A DNA stretch of 37,060 bases from Candidatus Shapirobacteria bacterium (GTDB lineage: Bacteria > Patescibacteriota > Microgenomatia > UBA12405): positions 2,871 through 39,930 of the forward strand of contig JAGOPG010000004.1 of NCBI GenBank assembly GCA_017992115.1, read 5' to 3'. The notes below the pieces were generated by a model. The model searched no databases, was not told where the DNA came from, and saw nothing but the letters and a program-made list of their open reading frames with translations. The translations under genes and the position numbers were made by a program. Of the stretch, positions 1 through 9,034 are shown one piece after another. How positions within the stretch are numbered: position 1 is the first letter of the stretch; every line of letters starts with the position of its first letter.

Positions 1-2
1 AA

Positions 3-521
3 ACCAATAAATATGATTTTGTTATTACCAGTGAAGAATTAAAGAATGTCGATTACTTAGGGGCAATGACGGTAGTGTTTAGCTCAAAACAAAAATTAAG
101 CCCTTATTACTGGCATAATATTAATGATGCCAACTCCCCTTTTTTGGCATTTATTGAACATACAAATCTAGTAGGGACAAAAAGATATAAGGGTCGGCAT
201 ATTTATTATTTAGGTACATATTTATCTCAAAAACACCGGTATTTTGAGGAAAATAATCAAAAAATATATAAAGAATTTTTTGATTATTTAAGTAAAATCT
301 TCCCCAAATTTGATAAAAGAAAAATTGAAAAGAAATGGATATTTAAATTTAAAACAGCACAACACATAGTGACTACAAACTATCAATCTACAATCTCCAA
401 TCTTCAATCAAATAAAAAAATCATCCATATAAACTTTGCAAAAATTTATCCGGAAGATAGGGGGGTAAATTATGCAGTCAGAGAAGCAGAAAAAACAGCT
501 GATTTATTTGATTGCCTCTAA
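3..521 (+). CDS. FAD-dependent oxidoreductase, C-terminal part (5' end outside window)
   Basis: The reading frame is open from base 3 and ends at a TAA at 519-521, so only the last ~172 residues are present. The segment with LSPYYWHNI, AFIEHTNLV, YLGTYLS and the terminal region around NFAKIYPEDRGVNYAVREA resembles the C-terminal part of NAD(P)/FAD-dependent amine-oxidase-like or protoporphyrinogen-oxidase-like enzymes, which are often found beside sugar-nucleotide and glycosyltransferase genes. The FAD-binding Rossmann motif would lie upstream of the window, so substrate and reaction cannot be assigned. An internal ATG at 66 is not the start, because coding similarity continues upstream of it (DYLGAMTVVFSSK). 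The 3' end overlaps the 3' end of the convergent rmlD by 18 bp. The family call is by pattern recall only. Confidence 0.7.
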   Translation, partial: TNKYDFVITSEELKNVDYLGAMTVVFSSKQKLSPYYWHNINDANSPFLAFIEHTNLVGTKRYKGRHIYYLGTYLSQKHRYFEENNQKIYKEFFDYLSKIFPKFDKRKIEKKWIFKFKTAQHIVTTNYQSTISNLQSNKKIIHINFAKIYPEDRGVNYAVREAEKTADLFDCL

Positions 522-1364
522 ACCGTTGGTTAGAGTGCGCATGGAAATACCAAGTTCATCTTTAATTTTTTGATTACTGAGGGACTGATTTTTGCCAAAA
601 GGACGGGCAGTGGGGTTGTCGATTAGATATTTTTCTAAAGAAGAAGGGTGGATCAGAGAAGAATCAAGATTGAAAATTCTGGCAACCTCCTGAGCTATCT
701 CATAGGGTGAATGTGAACTAGAGCCAACAAGATGAAAAATTCCTGCTGGTTTTTGCTGAATGATAATATCTAAGCCATGGGCAATATCATCTATAAAGGT
801 AGGGGTAATGGTTTGATCTGTAAAAAGATTTAGTGGTTCACTACTTTGCAGTTTATTAATGTAACCTCTAATAAAATCGACTTTTAGAGGAAATTCTTTG
901 CGATAGGGAAAACTTATTCTGACAACAGTAGCCCCAGCATCAAGGGCAATTTTTTCAGCCATAGCTTTGGTTTGGCCATACCATTCCATGGCATTCGGAA
1001 GGTCATTTTCATTATAAGGGACATTTTTTTGACCATTAAAAACATAGTCGGTAGAAATATGAATTAAATGTTTATTGTACTTTTTACATAATTGGGCAAC
1101 GTTTTTTGTGCCTTCAACATTAACCTTAAAACAGGGACTATTTGTATCAAATTTTTGTTCCCAGGCAGCTTTAGTATCGGTGAAGGCAGCAAAATGAATA
1201 AGTGTATCAGCAGTACTATTTTGAAAAAAAGTCTCTAAAGTTTCTATTTTGGTAATATCTGCCTGGGGATAGATCAGGTTAATAAATTCATATTGAGGAT
1301 TTAACTCGACCACCCGAGAACCAACCAATCCATCCAAACCGGTACCTAAAATCTCTTTATTCAT
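504..1364 (-). CDS. rmlD: dTDP-4-dehydrorhamnose reductase RmlD
   Basis: Last enzyme of dTDP-L-rhamnose synthesis; it reduces dTDP-4-keto-L-rhamnose with NAD(P)H in the cytoplasm. The 286-residue length is normal for the family. The N-terminal dinucleotide-binding motif reads GTGLDGLVGS (residues ~7-16), followed by HFAAFTDTKAAWE, ISTDYVFNG and the SDR catalytic pair in YGQTK. The ATG overlaps the rmlC stop as ATGA (1361-1364), and a GAGG Shine-Dalgarno lies 7-8 nt upstream inside rmlC, so this start is well supported and translational coupling is likely. It is the last gene of rmlBCD. rmlA (glucose-1-phosphate thymidylyltransferase) is not in the window. Confidence 0.93.
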   Translation of the reverse strand: MNKEILGTGLDGLVGSRVVELNPQYEFINLIYPQADITKIETLETFFQNSTADTLIHFAAFTDTKAAWEQKFDTNSPCFKVNVEGTKNVAQLCKKYNKHLIHISTDYVFNGQKNVPYNENDLPNAMEWYGQTKAMAEKIALDAGATVVRISFPYRKEFPLKVDFIRGYINKLQSSEPLNLFTDQTITPTFIDDIAHGLDIIIQQKPAGIFHLVGSSSHSPYEIAQEVARIFNLDSSLIHPSSLEKYLIDNPTARPFGKNQSLSNQKIKDELGISMRTLTNGLEAIK

Positions 1365-1930
1365 AATAAATCCTCTTTTGGAATATCGATTAAATTTGGC
1401 AAAACTAAATCTTTATCACTAAATTTAATTTCATTTCGACTAAAAGGTAGATCTATATTAAGGGCAGGGTCAAAAGGGTTTACCCCTTTTTCACTTTTGG
1501 GTGAATAAACTCCGTCGGTTACATAATATGTAAAACAAGTGTTGTCCTCTAAGGCTAAATAACCATGAGCAAAGCCGGGAGGCAACCAAAGTTGATTTTG
1601 TTTTTCAGCACTGAGAATTTCGGAAATATGTTGCCCGAAGGTGGGAGAATTCTGGCGGATATCCAGACCGATATCAAGCACTGAACCACTGGTAGCCATG
1701 ACTATTTTCCCCTGGGTTTCAGGTTTTTGAAAGTGGAGACCGCGGAAAATTCCTCTTCGGGCATTGAAAGAAGAAGCTACCTGAGTAAGCCTGAATTTTA
1801 TTCCTGTGGCGGCTTCAAATTCAGAGACTTCGAGGCTTGGAGAATACCAACCACGGGCATCACCAAAAATTTGGGGTTGAAGGCGGAAAAGTCCTTTTAA
1901 TTCGGTTTCTTGAATAAATTTATATGGCAT
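1361..1930 (-). CDS. rmlC: dTDP-4-dehydrorhamnose 3,5-epimerase RmlC
   Basis: Cupin-fold epimerase that converts dTDP-4-keto-6-deoxyglucose to dTDP-4-keto-rhamnose. The 189-residue length is typical. Family signatures visible are RGIFRGLHFQ with the catalytic His, DIGLDIRQNSPTFG, LPPGFAHGYLALED and the aromatic region TCFTYYVTDGVYSP. Its start lies inside the 3' end of rmlB (11 bp overlap) and its TGA stop forms the ATGA junction with rmlD, so the three genes are almost certainly one transcript. The TGA stop also shows that this organism reads UGA as a stop codon. No Shine-Dalgarno is visible before the ATG; translation probably continues from rmlB by coupling. Confidence 0.94.
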   Translation of the reverse strand: MPYKFIQETELKGLFRLQPQIFGDARGWYSPSLEVSEFEAATGIKFRLTQVASSFNARRGIFRGLHFQKPETQGKIVMATSGSVLDIGLDIRQNSPTFGQHISEILSAEKQNQLWLPPGFAHGYLALEDNTCFTYYVTDGVYSPKSEKGVNPFDPALNIDLPFSRNEIKFSDKDLVLPNLIDIPKEDLL

Positions 1931-2942
1931 TGTGAATATTTTTATAGTCGGCTAATTTTTTATAAAAAACTTCGGCTTCGGCTTTGCTGGCTTCATACCA
2001 AGTTTGGTTTTGGGTGTACCAGTCGATTGTAGCTTGAAGACCAGAGTCTAAATTATATTCTGGCTCCCACCCTAATTGTTGATTTATTTTATCCCAATTT
2101 ACGGCATAATTATCATGAGCTGGCCTATCGGGAACGTATTCAATATAAGATTCATCTTTACCCATTAGGTTAATAATTTTTTTGACTAACTCCAAATTAC
2201 TAGTCCCTTTTTTTAATCCGCCGATACAATAGGTTTCTCCTATTTTACCTCGTAAAATAATAGCTTCAATTGCCCGACAGTGATCAGTAACGTAAAGCCA
2301 ATCGCGGATATTTTCACCCTTTCCATAAATTTTAATTTTTTCATCAGCTAATAGGTTAGTGATGGTACGAGGAATCATTTTTTCGGGATGCTGGTAGGGG
2401 CCGTAATTGTTTGAACAGTTGCTAATAGTGATAGGTAGATTAAAGGTTTTGTAAAAGGAGCGGACAAAATGATCAGAGGATGCTTTGGAGGCGGAATAGG
2501 GAGAACTGGGATCATAGGAGGTATTTTCATTAAACTGGGCTTCACTTCCAAAAGGAATGGAACCAAAAACCTCATCGGTGGAAACATGATGAAAACGTTT
2601 TTGATATTTTTTGGCTGCATTTAAAAGAACATAGGTACCTAAAACATTGGTCTTGACGAATAAAAGCGGGTCGTCAATGGAACGATCAACATGGGATTCG
2701 GCAGCAAAATGAACTATTACATCGGAATCCGCTACTAAACTATCAACTATTTTTTCATCCAAAATGTCACCTTGAACAAAGCGGTAATTAAACTTTCCCT
2801 CAATATCAGTTAAATTTTGAGGATTAGCCGCGTAAGTTACTTTGTCTAGATTGACTATCGAATCCTGATGATGGTTTGAAAACCAATATCGGATAAAATT
2901 TGTTCCAATAAATCCGAGACCACCTGTAACCAGTAGTTTCAT
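1920..2942 (-). CDS. rmlB: dTDP-glucose 4,6-dehydratase RmlB
   Basis: Extended-SDR enzyme that makes dTDP-4-keto-6-deoxyglucose from dTDP-glucose. The 340-residue length is normal. The NAD-binding motif is TGGLGFIGTNF (residues ~6-16), the Asp-Glu catalytic pair lies in HVSTDEVFGS, and YSASKASSDHFV supplies the Tyr-x3-Lys motif. The sugar-nucleotide region NCSNNYGPYQHPEKMIP is also present. It is the first gene of rmlBCD and starts 15 bp after the stop of the LytR_C-like membrane protein gene. Upstream of its ATG there is only a weak -10-like CATAAA 4 nt away and no Shine-Dalgarno. The product probably feeds surface polysaccharide or glycoprotein rhamnosylation (inference). Confidence 0.95.
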   Translation of the reverse strand: MKLLVTGGLGFIGTNFIRYWFSNHHQDSIVNLDKVTYAANPQNLTDIEGKFNYRFVQGDILDEKIVDSLVADSDVIVHFAAESHVDRSIDDPLLFVKTNVLGTYVLLNAAKKYQKRFHHVSTDEVFGSIPFGSEAQFNENTSYDPSSPYSASKASSDHFVRSFYKTFNLPITISNCSNNYGPYQHPEKMIPRTITNLLADEKIKIYGKGENIRDWLYVTDHCRAIEAIILRGKIGETYCIGGLKKGTSNLELVKKIINLMGKDESYIEYVPDRPAHDNYAVNWDKINQQLGWEPEYNLDSGLQATIDWYTQNQTWYEASKAEAEVFYKKLADYKNIHNAI

Positions 2943-2957
2943 TGAATTTATGAAAAA

Positions 2958-4301
2958 TTAACGAGTAGAAGAAGGAGTGGCTGAAGTGGTGCTGGCTTTG
3001 GTAGGTGTAATACCACTGAGGTTGGTGCCAATAATGATAACTACATCATAGTTGGAACCGGCGGCTAATTCCGAAGTATCAGCATTAGCAAATCCTTTAA
3101 TATTTTCGGCAAAATATTGACTAGAAATATCTTTTTTGGTTTGAATTTTGTTTTCTCCGCTAGTATCGTTGCTGTTTCCAGTATTTACATCGGTAAAACC
3201 GAGTTTGGTAAGTTCACCCTTGACAGTTGAGGCTTGGCCGTTAATATCAGTAGCATTGAGGACTTGTATTTTGATATCCTTATCGATCTCAACTGGAGTT
3301 TTGGTTGGAGAAATCTCTTCGGTGGGAGAAGGAACACTGGAAATTTCGTTGGCAGTGTTTTCACCACCAGGAATGATATCTTCTTCTGATTTGTTGTGAT
3401 TAAGCACATAAGAAACAATTAAAGATGCCGCAATCAAGGTAAAGAGAAAAACGGCTATAATGGGCAGTATATTTTTTTTGTTATTTTCTTCCATAGGAGG
3501 TGTAAAAGGAGTATTAACTGTATCAGTTTTGATTATAACAGGTGCAGGCTTGATATTACCAGCGAAAAAAGACAGAACCGGTAAGGGGACATTTGAAGGC
3601 TTTTGGAATCTGGAAGCAATTTCAGTTTCCTGATAATTTTGTCCTGGATAATATTGAAGTGGATCTTTATCTCCAAAATAGGCCTGAGCGTAGTTCAATA
3701 ATTTTTTTATTTCAGGTAGAGTTTTCTTGATAGGATAGGTTAAATATACTTTTCCTCCTTTACTTAAACTGGCCAAATAATCATTCTCACCGATAGGATA
3801 AAAAAAGAAATATTGACTACTATCAATGTGGGAAAAGGTTTTAATAGTGGCACTTGATACAGTTTCAAAATCTAAGACTTTTATATTTAACTTATTGAGA
3901 TTTTCTTGTAGATTTTGGAATTTCTCCTGATTAAAAATTCGGGTTACAACTAAGGTACGATTTTGAGAAGGTTCTAAATCAAAGGTAACCGAATCGGGAG
4001 AGATTTTAAAATCAACCGAATCTTTGGCTAAAGTTACCACTTCTTCCGGATTTAATTTGTCCACCAGTTGATCGTAAACGAAAGTTTTAGTGATGACATA
4101 ACTGTCATCTAAAAGAACGTAACTTTCGGTAATTTTGTTTTGCTTAAAAAAATTTGCTAAAGCAGAAAGAGAATCGGCACTTTGAGGTTGCCAAAGATCA
4201 ATTTCGAAGGAATATTTGTTGTTTTCATTCCGATCGAAATAAACATTTAAATTCTTATCCTGAGGCCAAAGAACAATTTTAGGTTTAGAAAAAAGTGCCA
4301 T
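2958..4301 (-). CDS. Membrane protein: PilM-like N-terminal domain, one TM, LytR_C-like extracellular tail
   Basis: 447 residues. Residues ~1-240 form a cytoplasmic region without an export signal. Stretches such as YVLLDDSYVITKTF and QYFFFYPIGENDYLASLSKGGKVYL look like a degenerate actin/PilM-type fold (tentative). A hydrophobic helix at ~275-298 is followed by a Pro/Thr/Ser-rich linker. Residues ~345-430, containing IKIQVLNATDINGQASTVK, LTKLGFTDV and NYDVVIIIGTNL, match the LytR_C pattern found at the C-terminus of LytR-CpsA-Psr proteins, but no LCP catalytic domain is present. The topology is predicted as cytoplasmic N-terminus and extracellular C-terminus. An extended -10 (TGC-TAAAAT) ends 7 nt before the ATG. 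Function is unknown; an envelope role is inferred from rmlBCD downstream. Confidence 0.72.
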   Translation of the reverse strand: MALFSKPKIVLWPQDKNLNVYFDRNENNKYSFEIDLWQPQSADSLSALANFFKQNKITESYVLLDDSYVITKTFVYDQLVDKLNPEEVVTLAKDSVDFKISPDSVTFDLEPSQNRTLVVTRIFNQEKFQNLQENLNKLNIKVLDFETVSSATIKTFSHIDSSQYFFFYPIGENDYLASLSKGGKVYLTYPIKKTLPEIKKLLNYAQAYFGDKDPLQYYPGQNYQETEIASRFQKPSNVPLPVLSFFAGNIKPAPVIIKTDTVNTPFTPPMEENNKKNILPIIAVFLFTLIAASLIVSYVLNHNKSEEDIIPGGENTANEISSVPSPTEEISPTKTPVEIDKDIKIQVLNATDINGQASTVKGELTKLGFTDVNTGNSNDTSGENKIQTKKDISSQYFAENIKGFANADTSELAAGSNYDVVIIIGTNLSGITPTKASTTSATPSSTR

Positions 4302-4308
4302 ATAAATT

Positions 4309-4317
4309 ATTTTAGCA
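4309..4317 (-). promoter_or_regulatory. Extended -10 promoter for the LytR_C-like protein gene, leaderless arrangement
   Basis: On the minus strand the sequence reads TGC followed by TAAAAT, then 7 nt, then the ATG at 4301. It lies just after the rpsG terminator. A start site 6-8 nt after the -10 would fall on the start codon itself. No clear -35 is seen. Confidence 0.5.
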
Positions 4318-4327
4318 TATTGAACAA

Positions 4328-4349
4328 AAACCCGCCTCGTGGCGGGTTT
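4328..4349 (-). terminator. Intrinsic terminator of the rpoBC-rpsLG operon
   Basis: A 9-bp stem, AAACCCGCC / GGCGGGTTT, with a 4-nt ACGA loop on the minus strand, followed by TTGTTC. It lies 21 bp after the rpsG stop and before the next gene, which has its own -10 signal. Confidence 0.9.
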
Positions 4350-4369
4350 AAGATAATTTTGATTTTAAG

Positions 4370-4852
4370 TTACCAACGCAAATGGGAAAAAGCTTTATTA
4401 GCTTCTGCCATTCTTTCTACCTCTTGACGTTTAGCAATAGCAGCACCTTCATTGTTTAAAACGGCGAGTAATTCTGCAGAAAGTTTTTCGGCGAATGAGT
4501 GATATTGTTTGTTCGGACGTTTCTGAGCTGCAATAATTAGCCATCGTATTGCCAAAGAATACTGACGGGAAGTACGAACTGGGGTGGGTACTTGATAAAC
4601 AGCACCGCCAATACGGCGAGGACGGACTTCAACTTTGGGTTTAAGATTTTCTAAGGCTTGCTCTAAAGTTTCGAGAGTGTCTTTACTTTTAGATTCTTTA
4701 GTAAAAATTTTTAAAGCTTCATAAACCTGTTTTTGGGCAGCATTTTTATTGCCAGCAAACATAGAACGATTGATCAATTTGGCAACAACTTCGCTCTGAT
4801 ATTGAGTATCAGGAAGAATTTTTCTAATTTTGGATGGACCTTTTCTTGACAT
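4370..4852 (-). CDS. rpsG: 30S ribosomal protein S7
   Basis: 160 residues, close to the usual 155-160. S7 signatures are visible: an RKGPSKIRKILPD-type N-terminus, NAAQKQVYEALKI, LENLKPKVEVRPRRIGGAVYQVP, RQYSLAIRWLI and AEKLSAELL. It binds the 3' major domain of 16S rRNA and nucleates head assembly of the small subunit. It follows rpsL by 5 bp in the classic str-operon order (rpsL-rpsG) and is closed by the 4328-4349 hairpin. fusA and tuf, which follow rpsG in many bacteria, are not here. No Shine-Dalgarno precedes the ATG. Confidence 0.97.
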   Translation of the reverse strand: MSRKGPSKIRKILPDTQYQSEVVAKLINRSMFAGNKNAAQKQVYEALKIFTKESKSKDTLETLEQALENLKPKVEVRPRRIGGAVYQVPTPVRTSRQYSLAIRWLIIAAQKRPNKQYHSFAEKLSAELLAVLNNEGAAIAKRQEVERMAEANKAFSHLRW

Positions 4853-4857
4853 ATTTT

Positions 4858-5283
4858 TTAAGCTGATGCTTTGGCGGAGCTTTTCTTGGCTCCATATTTA
4901 CTCCGAGATTGCTGACGGCCGACAACAGCACCAGCGTCATACTTACCACGGATAACATGATAACGAACACCAGGAAGATCACGGACACGACCGCCACGAA
5001 TAGAGACAATACCGTGTTCAGCCAAGTTGTGTCCGACACCGGGAATATAGGCAGTGACGGTGGCTCGATTACTAAGGCGAATCTTGGCAATTTTACGTAA
5101 AGCAGAATGTGGTTTTTTAGGAGTCATGGTTTTAACCACAGTAACCACTCCTTTTTTTTGCGGGTTATAGGTATCAATAGTAGTATTTTTAATACTATTA
5201 AAATTGTTGCGCAAGGCTTTAGTCTTTAGTTTAAAATGACGGTTTTTGCGGCCTTTTTTGATAAGTTGATTGAAAGTTGGCAT
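4858..5283 (-). CDS. rpsL: 30S ribosomal protein S12
   Basis: 141 residues from the ATG at 5283. A longer in-frame start at 5346 would lie inside rpoC and add a non-family leader, whereas [13 protein letters not shown] matches the S12 N-terminus. Decoding-centre motifs are [11 protein letters not shown] and [13 protein letters not shown], and RSKYGAKK ends the conserved core. Two changes relative to E. coli stand out: Asn to His in the PNSALRK motif, and Lys88 to Arg (codon 4981-4983), a substitution that in E. coli and Mycobacterium gives streptomycin resistance. The start lies 7 nt after the rpoC stop. S12 is the RimO methylthiolation target in some bacteria; the Asp after R88 is conserved. 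Confidence 0.97.
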   Translation of the reverse strand: MPTFNQLIKKGRKNRHFKLKTKALRNNFNSIKNTTIDTYNPQKKGVVTVVKTMTPKKPHSALRKIAKIRLSNRATVTAYIPGVGHNLAEHGIVSIRGGRVRDLPGVRYHVIRGKYDAGAVVGRQQSRSKYGAKKSSAKASA

Positions 5284-5290
5284 ATTTAAT

Positions 5291-8200
5291 TTAGCATTTA
5301 GATTCAATGTCCTTTCCAACAGGAATAAGACGTCCGATAATAACATTTTCTTTGAGCCCTATCAAGTTATCGACCTCAGCCAAAAGTGAGGCCTCGGTAA
5401 GAACACCGGTGGTTTGCTGGAAAGAAGCTGCAGAGAGCCAAGAACCTGTGGTCAGAGAAGATTGAATAAGACCCAAGAGAACTTTGTGTCCTCGAGCTGG
5501 TTTACCATCGACATTGTTTGCCTTTGCCTTTTCATTTTCTTCCTCGTAAACTGGCCGAGTAACAACTTGACCATAAAGGAAATTGGTATCTCCGGGATCT
5601 TCAATTTTAAGTTTATCGCTCATTTCCCGAACGATAACTTCAAAGTGCTTGTCGTGAATAACAATACCTTGAGATTCATAGACTCCTTGGATAGAACTGA
5701 TCAAATATTTTTGAGCAGCCTCTAAACCAGATACTTCTAGAATTTCACGAACATCAATGGCCCCGGCAGAAAGTTGGGTGCCCTGAGCAACTAAATCACC
5801 ATCAGTTACCAATAAAGTAATGTTTTTAGGTAGAATATAATTGACAACTTTGGCAACACCGTTTTTATCTTTACCGCTAAGTTTGACTTCATAACCATCT
5901 AGACTTTCTTTGATTTTAATTTTTCCGTCAATTTCGGCAATAGGTGAAGGTACTTTGGGCATACGAACTTCAAAAAGTTCCTGAATACGGGGTAAACCTT
6001 GAGTAACGTCAACACCTAAAACACCACCGGTGTGTTTGGTTCTGAGTGTTAATTGAGTTCCCTGTTCACCAACAGATTGAGCTGCGATAACGCCAACAGG
6101 TACACCAATTTCGACTAACTTGCGAGTAGATAAGTCCCAACCATAACATTTTTGACAAAGACCCACTCTACATTTACAAGTTAAAGGTGAACGTATATCA
6201 ACAGTTTTTATTTCAGAATTCTCGATGAATTCTAAAGCGTTATTGTCGATAATATCACCTTTTTTAACAAATACTTTTTTGGATTTAGGATCAAGAATGT
6301 CGTTTGCGGCAACACGGCCTAAAAGGCGACGACCAAAATATTTTTCCCTACCTTTTTCATTTCTATCGATGGTCCAAAATCGGGTGGTGCCACAGTCTTC
6401 ATTGTTAATGATGGCCACGTGGGAAGTATCAACCAAGCGACGGGTAAGGTAACCAGCATCAGCAGTACGCAAGGCAGTGTCTGCCAAACCTTTTCTGGTA
6501 CCTCGAGCTCCAGTAATATATTCAAAAACAGAAAGGCCTTCGCGAAAGTTACTTTTAGTAGGCAAATGGACAATTTTTCCAGTGGGATCAACCATAAGTC
6601 CCCTCATGGCTGAAAGCTGTTTGATTTGGTCTTTGGAAGCTCGTTTAATACCAGCCGCAGAGATAATACGGATAGGTGAATCAATGTCCAGAGTGTCCCA
6701 AGTTTTTTGAGCGATATCTTCGGTAACCTCCATCCAAATTCCCTGAGAAAGACGAAGCTTTTCATCATTACTGATTAGTCCCATTTTATAGTTATCTTCA
6801 ATTTCGGTAACCTTTTTATCGGCAGCAGTAATTAAAGATTCTTTATTACTCAAATAACCCATATCGGACATGGACAAGGACAAACCAGAAAGAGTGAAAC
6901 CGGCGAAACCAATTTCTTTTAGAGAATCAATTAATTTAACCGTTTTGATTCTTCCGGCAATTTGTAAAGATTTGACAATCAAATCATTTAGAGCCTTGGA
7001 ACCAGCCATGGCCTCATTAACGTAAGAAAATTCCGAAGGAAGAATTGAATTGAACCAAATCCGCCCATAAGTAGTTTTGATTAATTGGTTATCAATTTTT
7101 ACTGCAACTAATTGTCGAAGTCCAATTTTACCAGCTTGATAGGCTAAAATTGCTTCTTCTTTATCAGCCATAATGGTAAGATCTCGGATTGAATCATCTC
7201 CTTCCTTGGCAATATCTTCAGAACGGACTGAGGTGACATAATAACAACCAACAGCCATTTCCTGAGAAGGAATGGAAACTGGGGAACCGTCAGAAGGTTT
7301 CAAAAGGTTCTTCGAGGGTAACATCAACTCTTTTGCCTCTTTTTGGGCAGATTTTGATAAGGGTAAATGAACCCCCATTTGGTCACCATCAAAATCGGCA
7401 TTAAAACCCTTACAAACACAAGGGTGAAGTCGAATAGCCAAACCATCAGTTAATACTGGTTTAAAAGCCTGAATGGAGAGCTTGTGTAAAGTAGGAGCAC
7501 GATTTAAGAGAACATAAGTATCTTTAGTGACTCTTTCAAGAATGTCATAAACTTCGTTAACACGGTGGTCAATAAGATTTTTGGCAGATTTAATGTTGGC
7601 AGCCAATCCGGTATCCATTAATTCCTTTAGAACAAAAGGACGATACATTTCCAAAGCAATTTCTTTTGGTAAACCGACTTGATTAAGTTTCAGTTCAGGT
7701 CCAACAACGATAACTGAACGACCGGAATAATCAACACGCTTACCCAAAAGGTTACGGCGAAAACGACCTTTTTTACCGCGCAGTAAATCGGACAAAGAAC
7801 GCGGTTGGCGTTTGATGGTTTTACGTTTATTTTTTGAAGCTTTCTGAGCATCAATAAGAATATCAACGGATTCCTGGAGCATTCGTTTTTCATTGCGTAA
7901 AATTATTTCTGGAGCACCAAGTTTTATTAATTTTTTTAAACGATTATTTCTATTGATTAAACGACGATATAAATCATTTAAATCGGAAGTGGCAAAACGA
8001 CCTCCTGTCAATTGAACCATAGGACGTAAATCCGGTGGAATTACCGGTACGTGTTCCAGAATCATCCAGGAAGGAGAAATATTGTTTTCTATCATTCCGT
8101 TTAAAATACGGATTTTGTACATTATTTTCTTTTTCTTAAGTTTGGAGGAGGTTTTTGCCAGTTCTTTTTTGAGATTTTTGACAGTGGCTTCCATATCAAT

Positions 8201-9034
8201 TTGTTTAAGTACTTCAAGCAAAGCTTCTGCACCCATTTTGGCGGTATAGAAAATATCAGCCTTAAATTGGGATAAATAAAATTCCTCTTCATCGCTTAAC
8301 ACAGATAGAACTTGAGTATCTTTGACTTTATCTTCCAAAAATTTAATTAAACTTTCAATACGATTTTTCTCGGTACTTTCTTTGTTTTCAATTTTTTGGA
8401 TATCTTGTTTGAGTCGAACTTCACGTTCTTTCTGAGCAATCAGTAATTGATCTTTATTTTTAATTTTATTTTTAAGCTCAGCCTTTTCTTTGGAGGTAGA
8501 ATCATTGGCTTTTTGGATTGCTTCTTTCATATCGTTTGCCAACTGCTCTATCTTTTTTTCATAATTAGCCGATAAATTGGCTAAAGCTTCTTTTCTTTTG
8601 TCATCATCGACAGAGGTAACTAAATACTTGGTGAAGTAAGTAACAGCCTCTAAATCTTTTTGAGGAACATCAAGGATGACACTAAGTGGAGAGGGTGTAT
8701 TGCGAAGATACCAAAGATGGGCAATGGGAGCGGCCAGAGTAATATGACCCATACGTTCGCGACGGACTTTACTGGTAGTCACTTCGACACCACATTTGTC
8801 ACAAACAATCCCTTTAAACCGGATTTTTTTATATTTGCCGCAGTAACATTCGTAGTCATGGCTAGGCCCAAAGATTTTTTCACAAAAAAGGCCATCTTTT
8901 TCCGGTCTCCAAGAACGGTAATTGATAGTTTCCGGTTTTAAAACTTCACCATGAGACCAAGACAAGATTTCCTCAGGTGAGGCTAATTTGATTTGAATAC
9001 CGGTAAAATCGAACATGTTTTTAAATTTAAACAT
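5291..9034 (-). CDS. rpoC: DNA-directed RNA polymerase subunit beta'
   Basis: 1247 residues. The N-terminal zinc site is visible as CYCGKYKK and CDKCGVEV (residues ~62-85). The Mg-binding catalytic loop [12 protein letters not shown] is near residue 545. The second zinc cluster [11 protein letters not shown] is near 955, followed by [17 protein letters not shown] Lys/Glu-rich coiled-coil stretch (~145-235) enlarges the clamp region. The chosen ATG has a strong AGGAGG Shine-Dalgarno 6 nt upstream, the clearest one in the window, located inside the 3' end of rpoB (8 bp overlap). The length lies between B. subtilis (~1200) and E. coli (1407). Part of the rpoB-rpoC-rpsL-rpsG transcript. Confidence 0.98.
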   Translation of the reverse strand: MFKFKNMFDFTGIQIKLASPEEILSWSHGEVLKPETINYRSWRPEKDGLFCEKIFGPSHDYECYCGKYKKIRFKGIVCDKCGVEVTTSKVRRERMGHITLAAPIAHLWYLRNTPSPLSVILDVPQKDLEAVTYFTKYLVTSVDDDKRKEALANLSANYEKKIEQLANDMKEAIQKANDSTSKEKAELKNKIKNKDQLLIAQKEREVRLKQDIQKIENKESTEKNRIESLIKFLEDKVKDTQVLSVLSDEEEFYLSQFKADIFYTAKMGAEALLEVLKQIDMEATVKNLKKELAKTSSKLKKKKIMYKIRILNGMIENNISPSWMILEHVPVIPPDLRPMVQLTGGRFATSDLNDLYRRLINRNNRLKKLIKLGAPEIILRNEKRMLQESVDILIDAQKASKNKRKTIKRQPRSLSDLLRGKKGRFRRNLLGKRVDYSGRSVIVVGPELKLNQVGLPKEIALEMYRPFVLKELMDTGLAANIKSAKNLIDHRVNEVYDILERVTKDTYVLLNRAPTLHKLSIQAFKPVLTDGLAIRLHPCVCKGFNADFDGDQMGVHLPLSKSAQKEAKELMLPSKNLLKPSDGSPVSIPSQEMAVGCYYVTSVRSEDIAKEGDDSIRDLTIMADKEEAILAYQAGKIGLRQLVAVKIDNQLIKTTYGRIWFNSILPSEFSYVNEAMAGSKALNDLIVKSLQIAGRIKTVKLIDSLKEIGFAGFTLSGLSLSMSDMGYLSNKESLITAADKKVTEIEDNYKMGLISNDEKLRLSQGIWMEVTEDIAQKTWDTLDIDSPIRIISAAGIKRASKDQIKQLSAMRGLMVDPTGKIVHLPTKSNFREGLSVFEYITGARGTRKGLADTALRTADAGYLTRRLVDTSHVAIINNEDCGTTRFWTIDRNEKGREKYFGRRLLGRVAANDILDPKSKKVFVKKGDIIDNNALEFIENSEIKTVDIRSPLTCKCRVGLCQKCYGWDLSTRKLVEIGVPVGVIAAQSVGEQGTQLTLRTKHTGGVLGVDVTQGLPRIQELFEVRMPKVPSPIAEIDGKIKIKESLDGYEVKLSGKDKNGVAKVVNYILPKNITLLVTDGDLVAQGTQLSAGAIDVREILEVSGLEAAQKYLISSIQGVYESQGIVIHDKHFEVIVREMSDKLKIEDPGDTNFLYGQVVTRPVYEEENEKAKANNVDGKPARGHKVLLGLIQSSLTTGSWLSAASFQQTTGVLTEASLLAEVDNLIGLKENVIIGRLIPVGKDIESKC

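Noticed and set aside
5284-5346. N-terminal extension of S12 by 21 codons
   Set aside because: It lies inside the rpoC 3' end and does not resemble S12; the family N-terminus starts at the ATG at 5283.
6225-6710. Several plus-strand and frame-shifted open frames within rpoC
   Set aside because: They overlap the highly conserved rpoC core, which fully explains the sequence.
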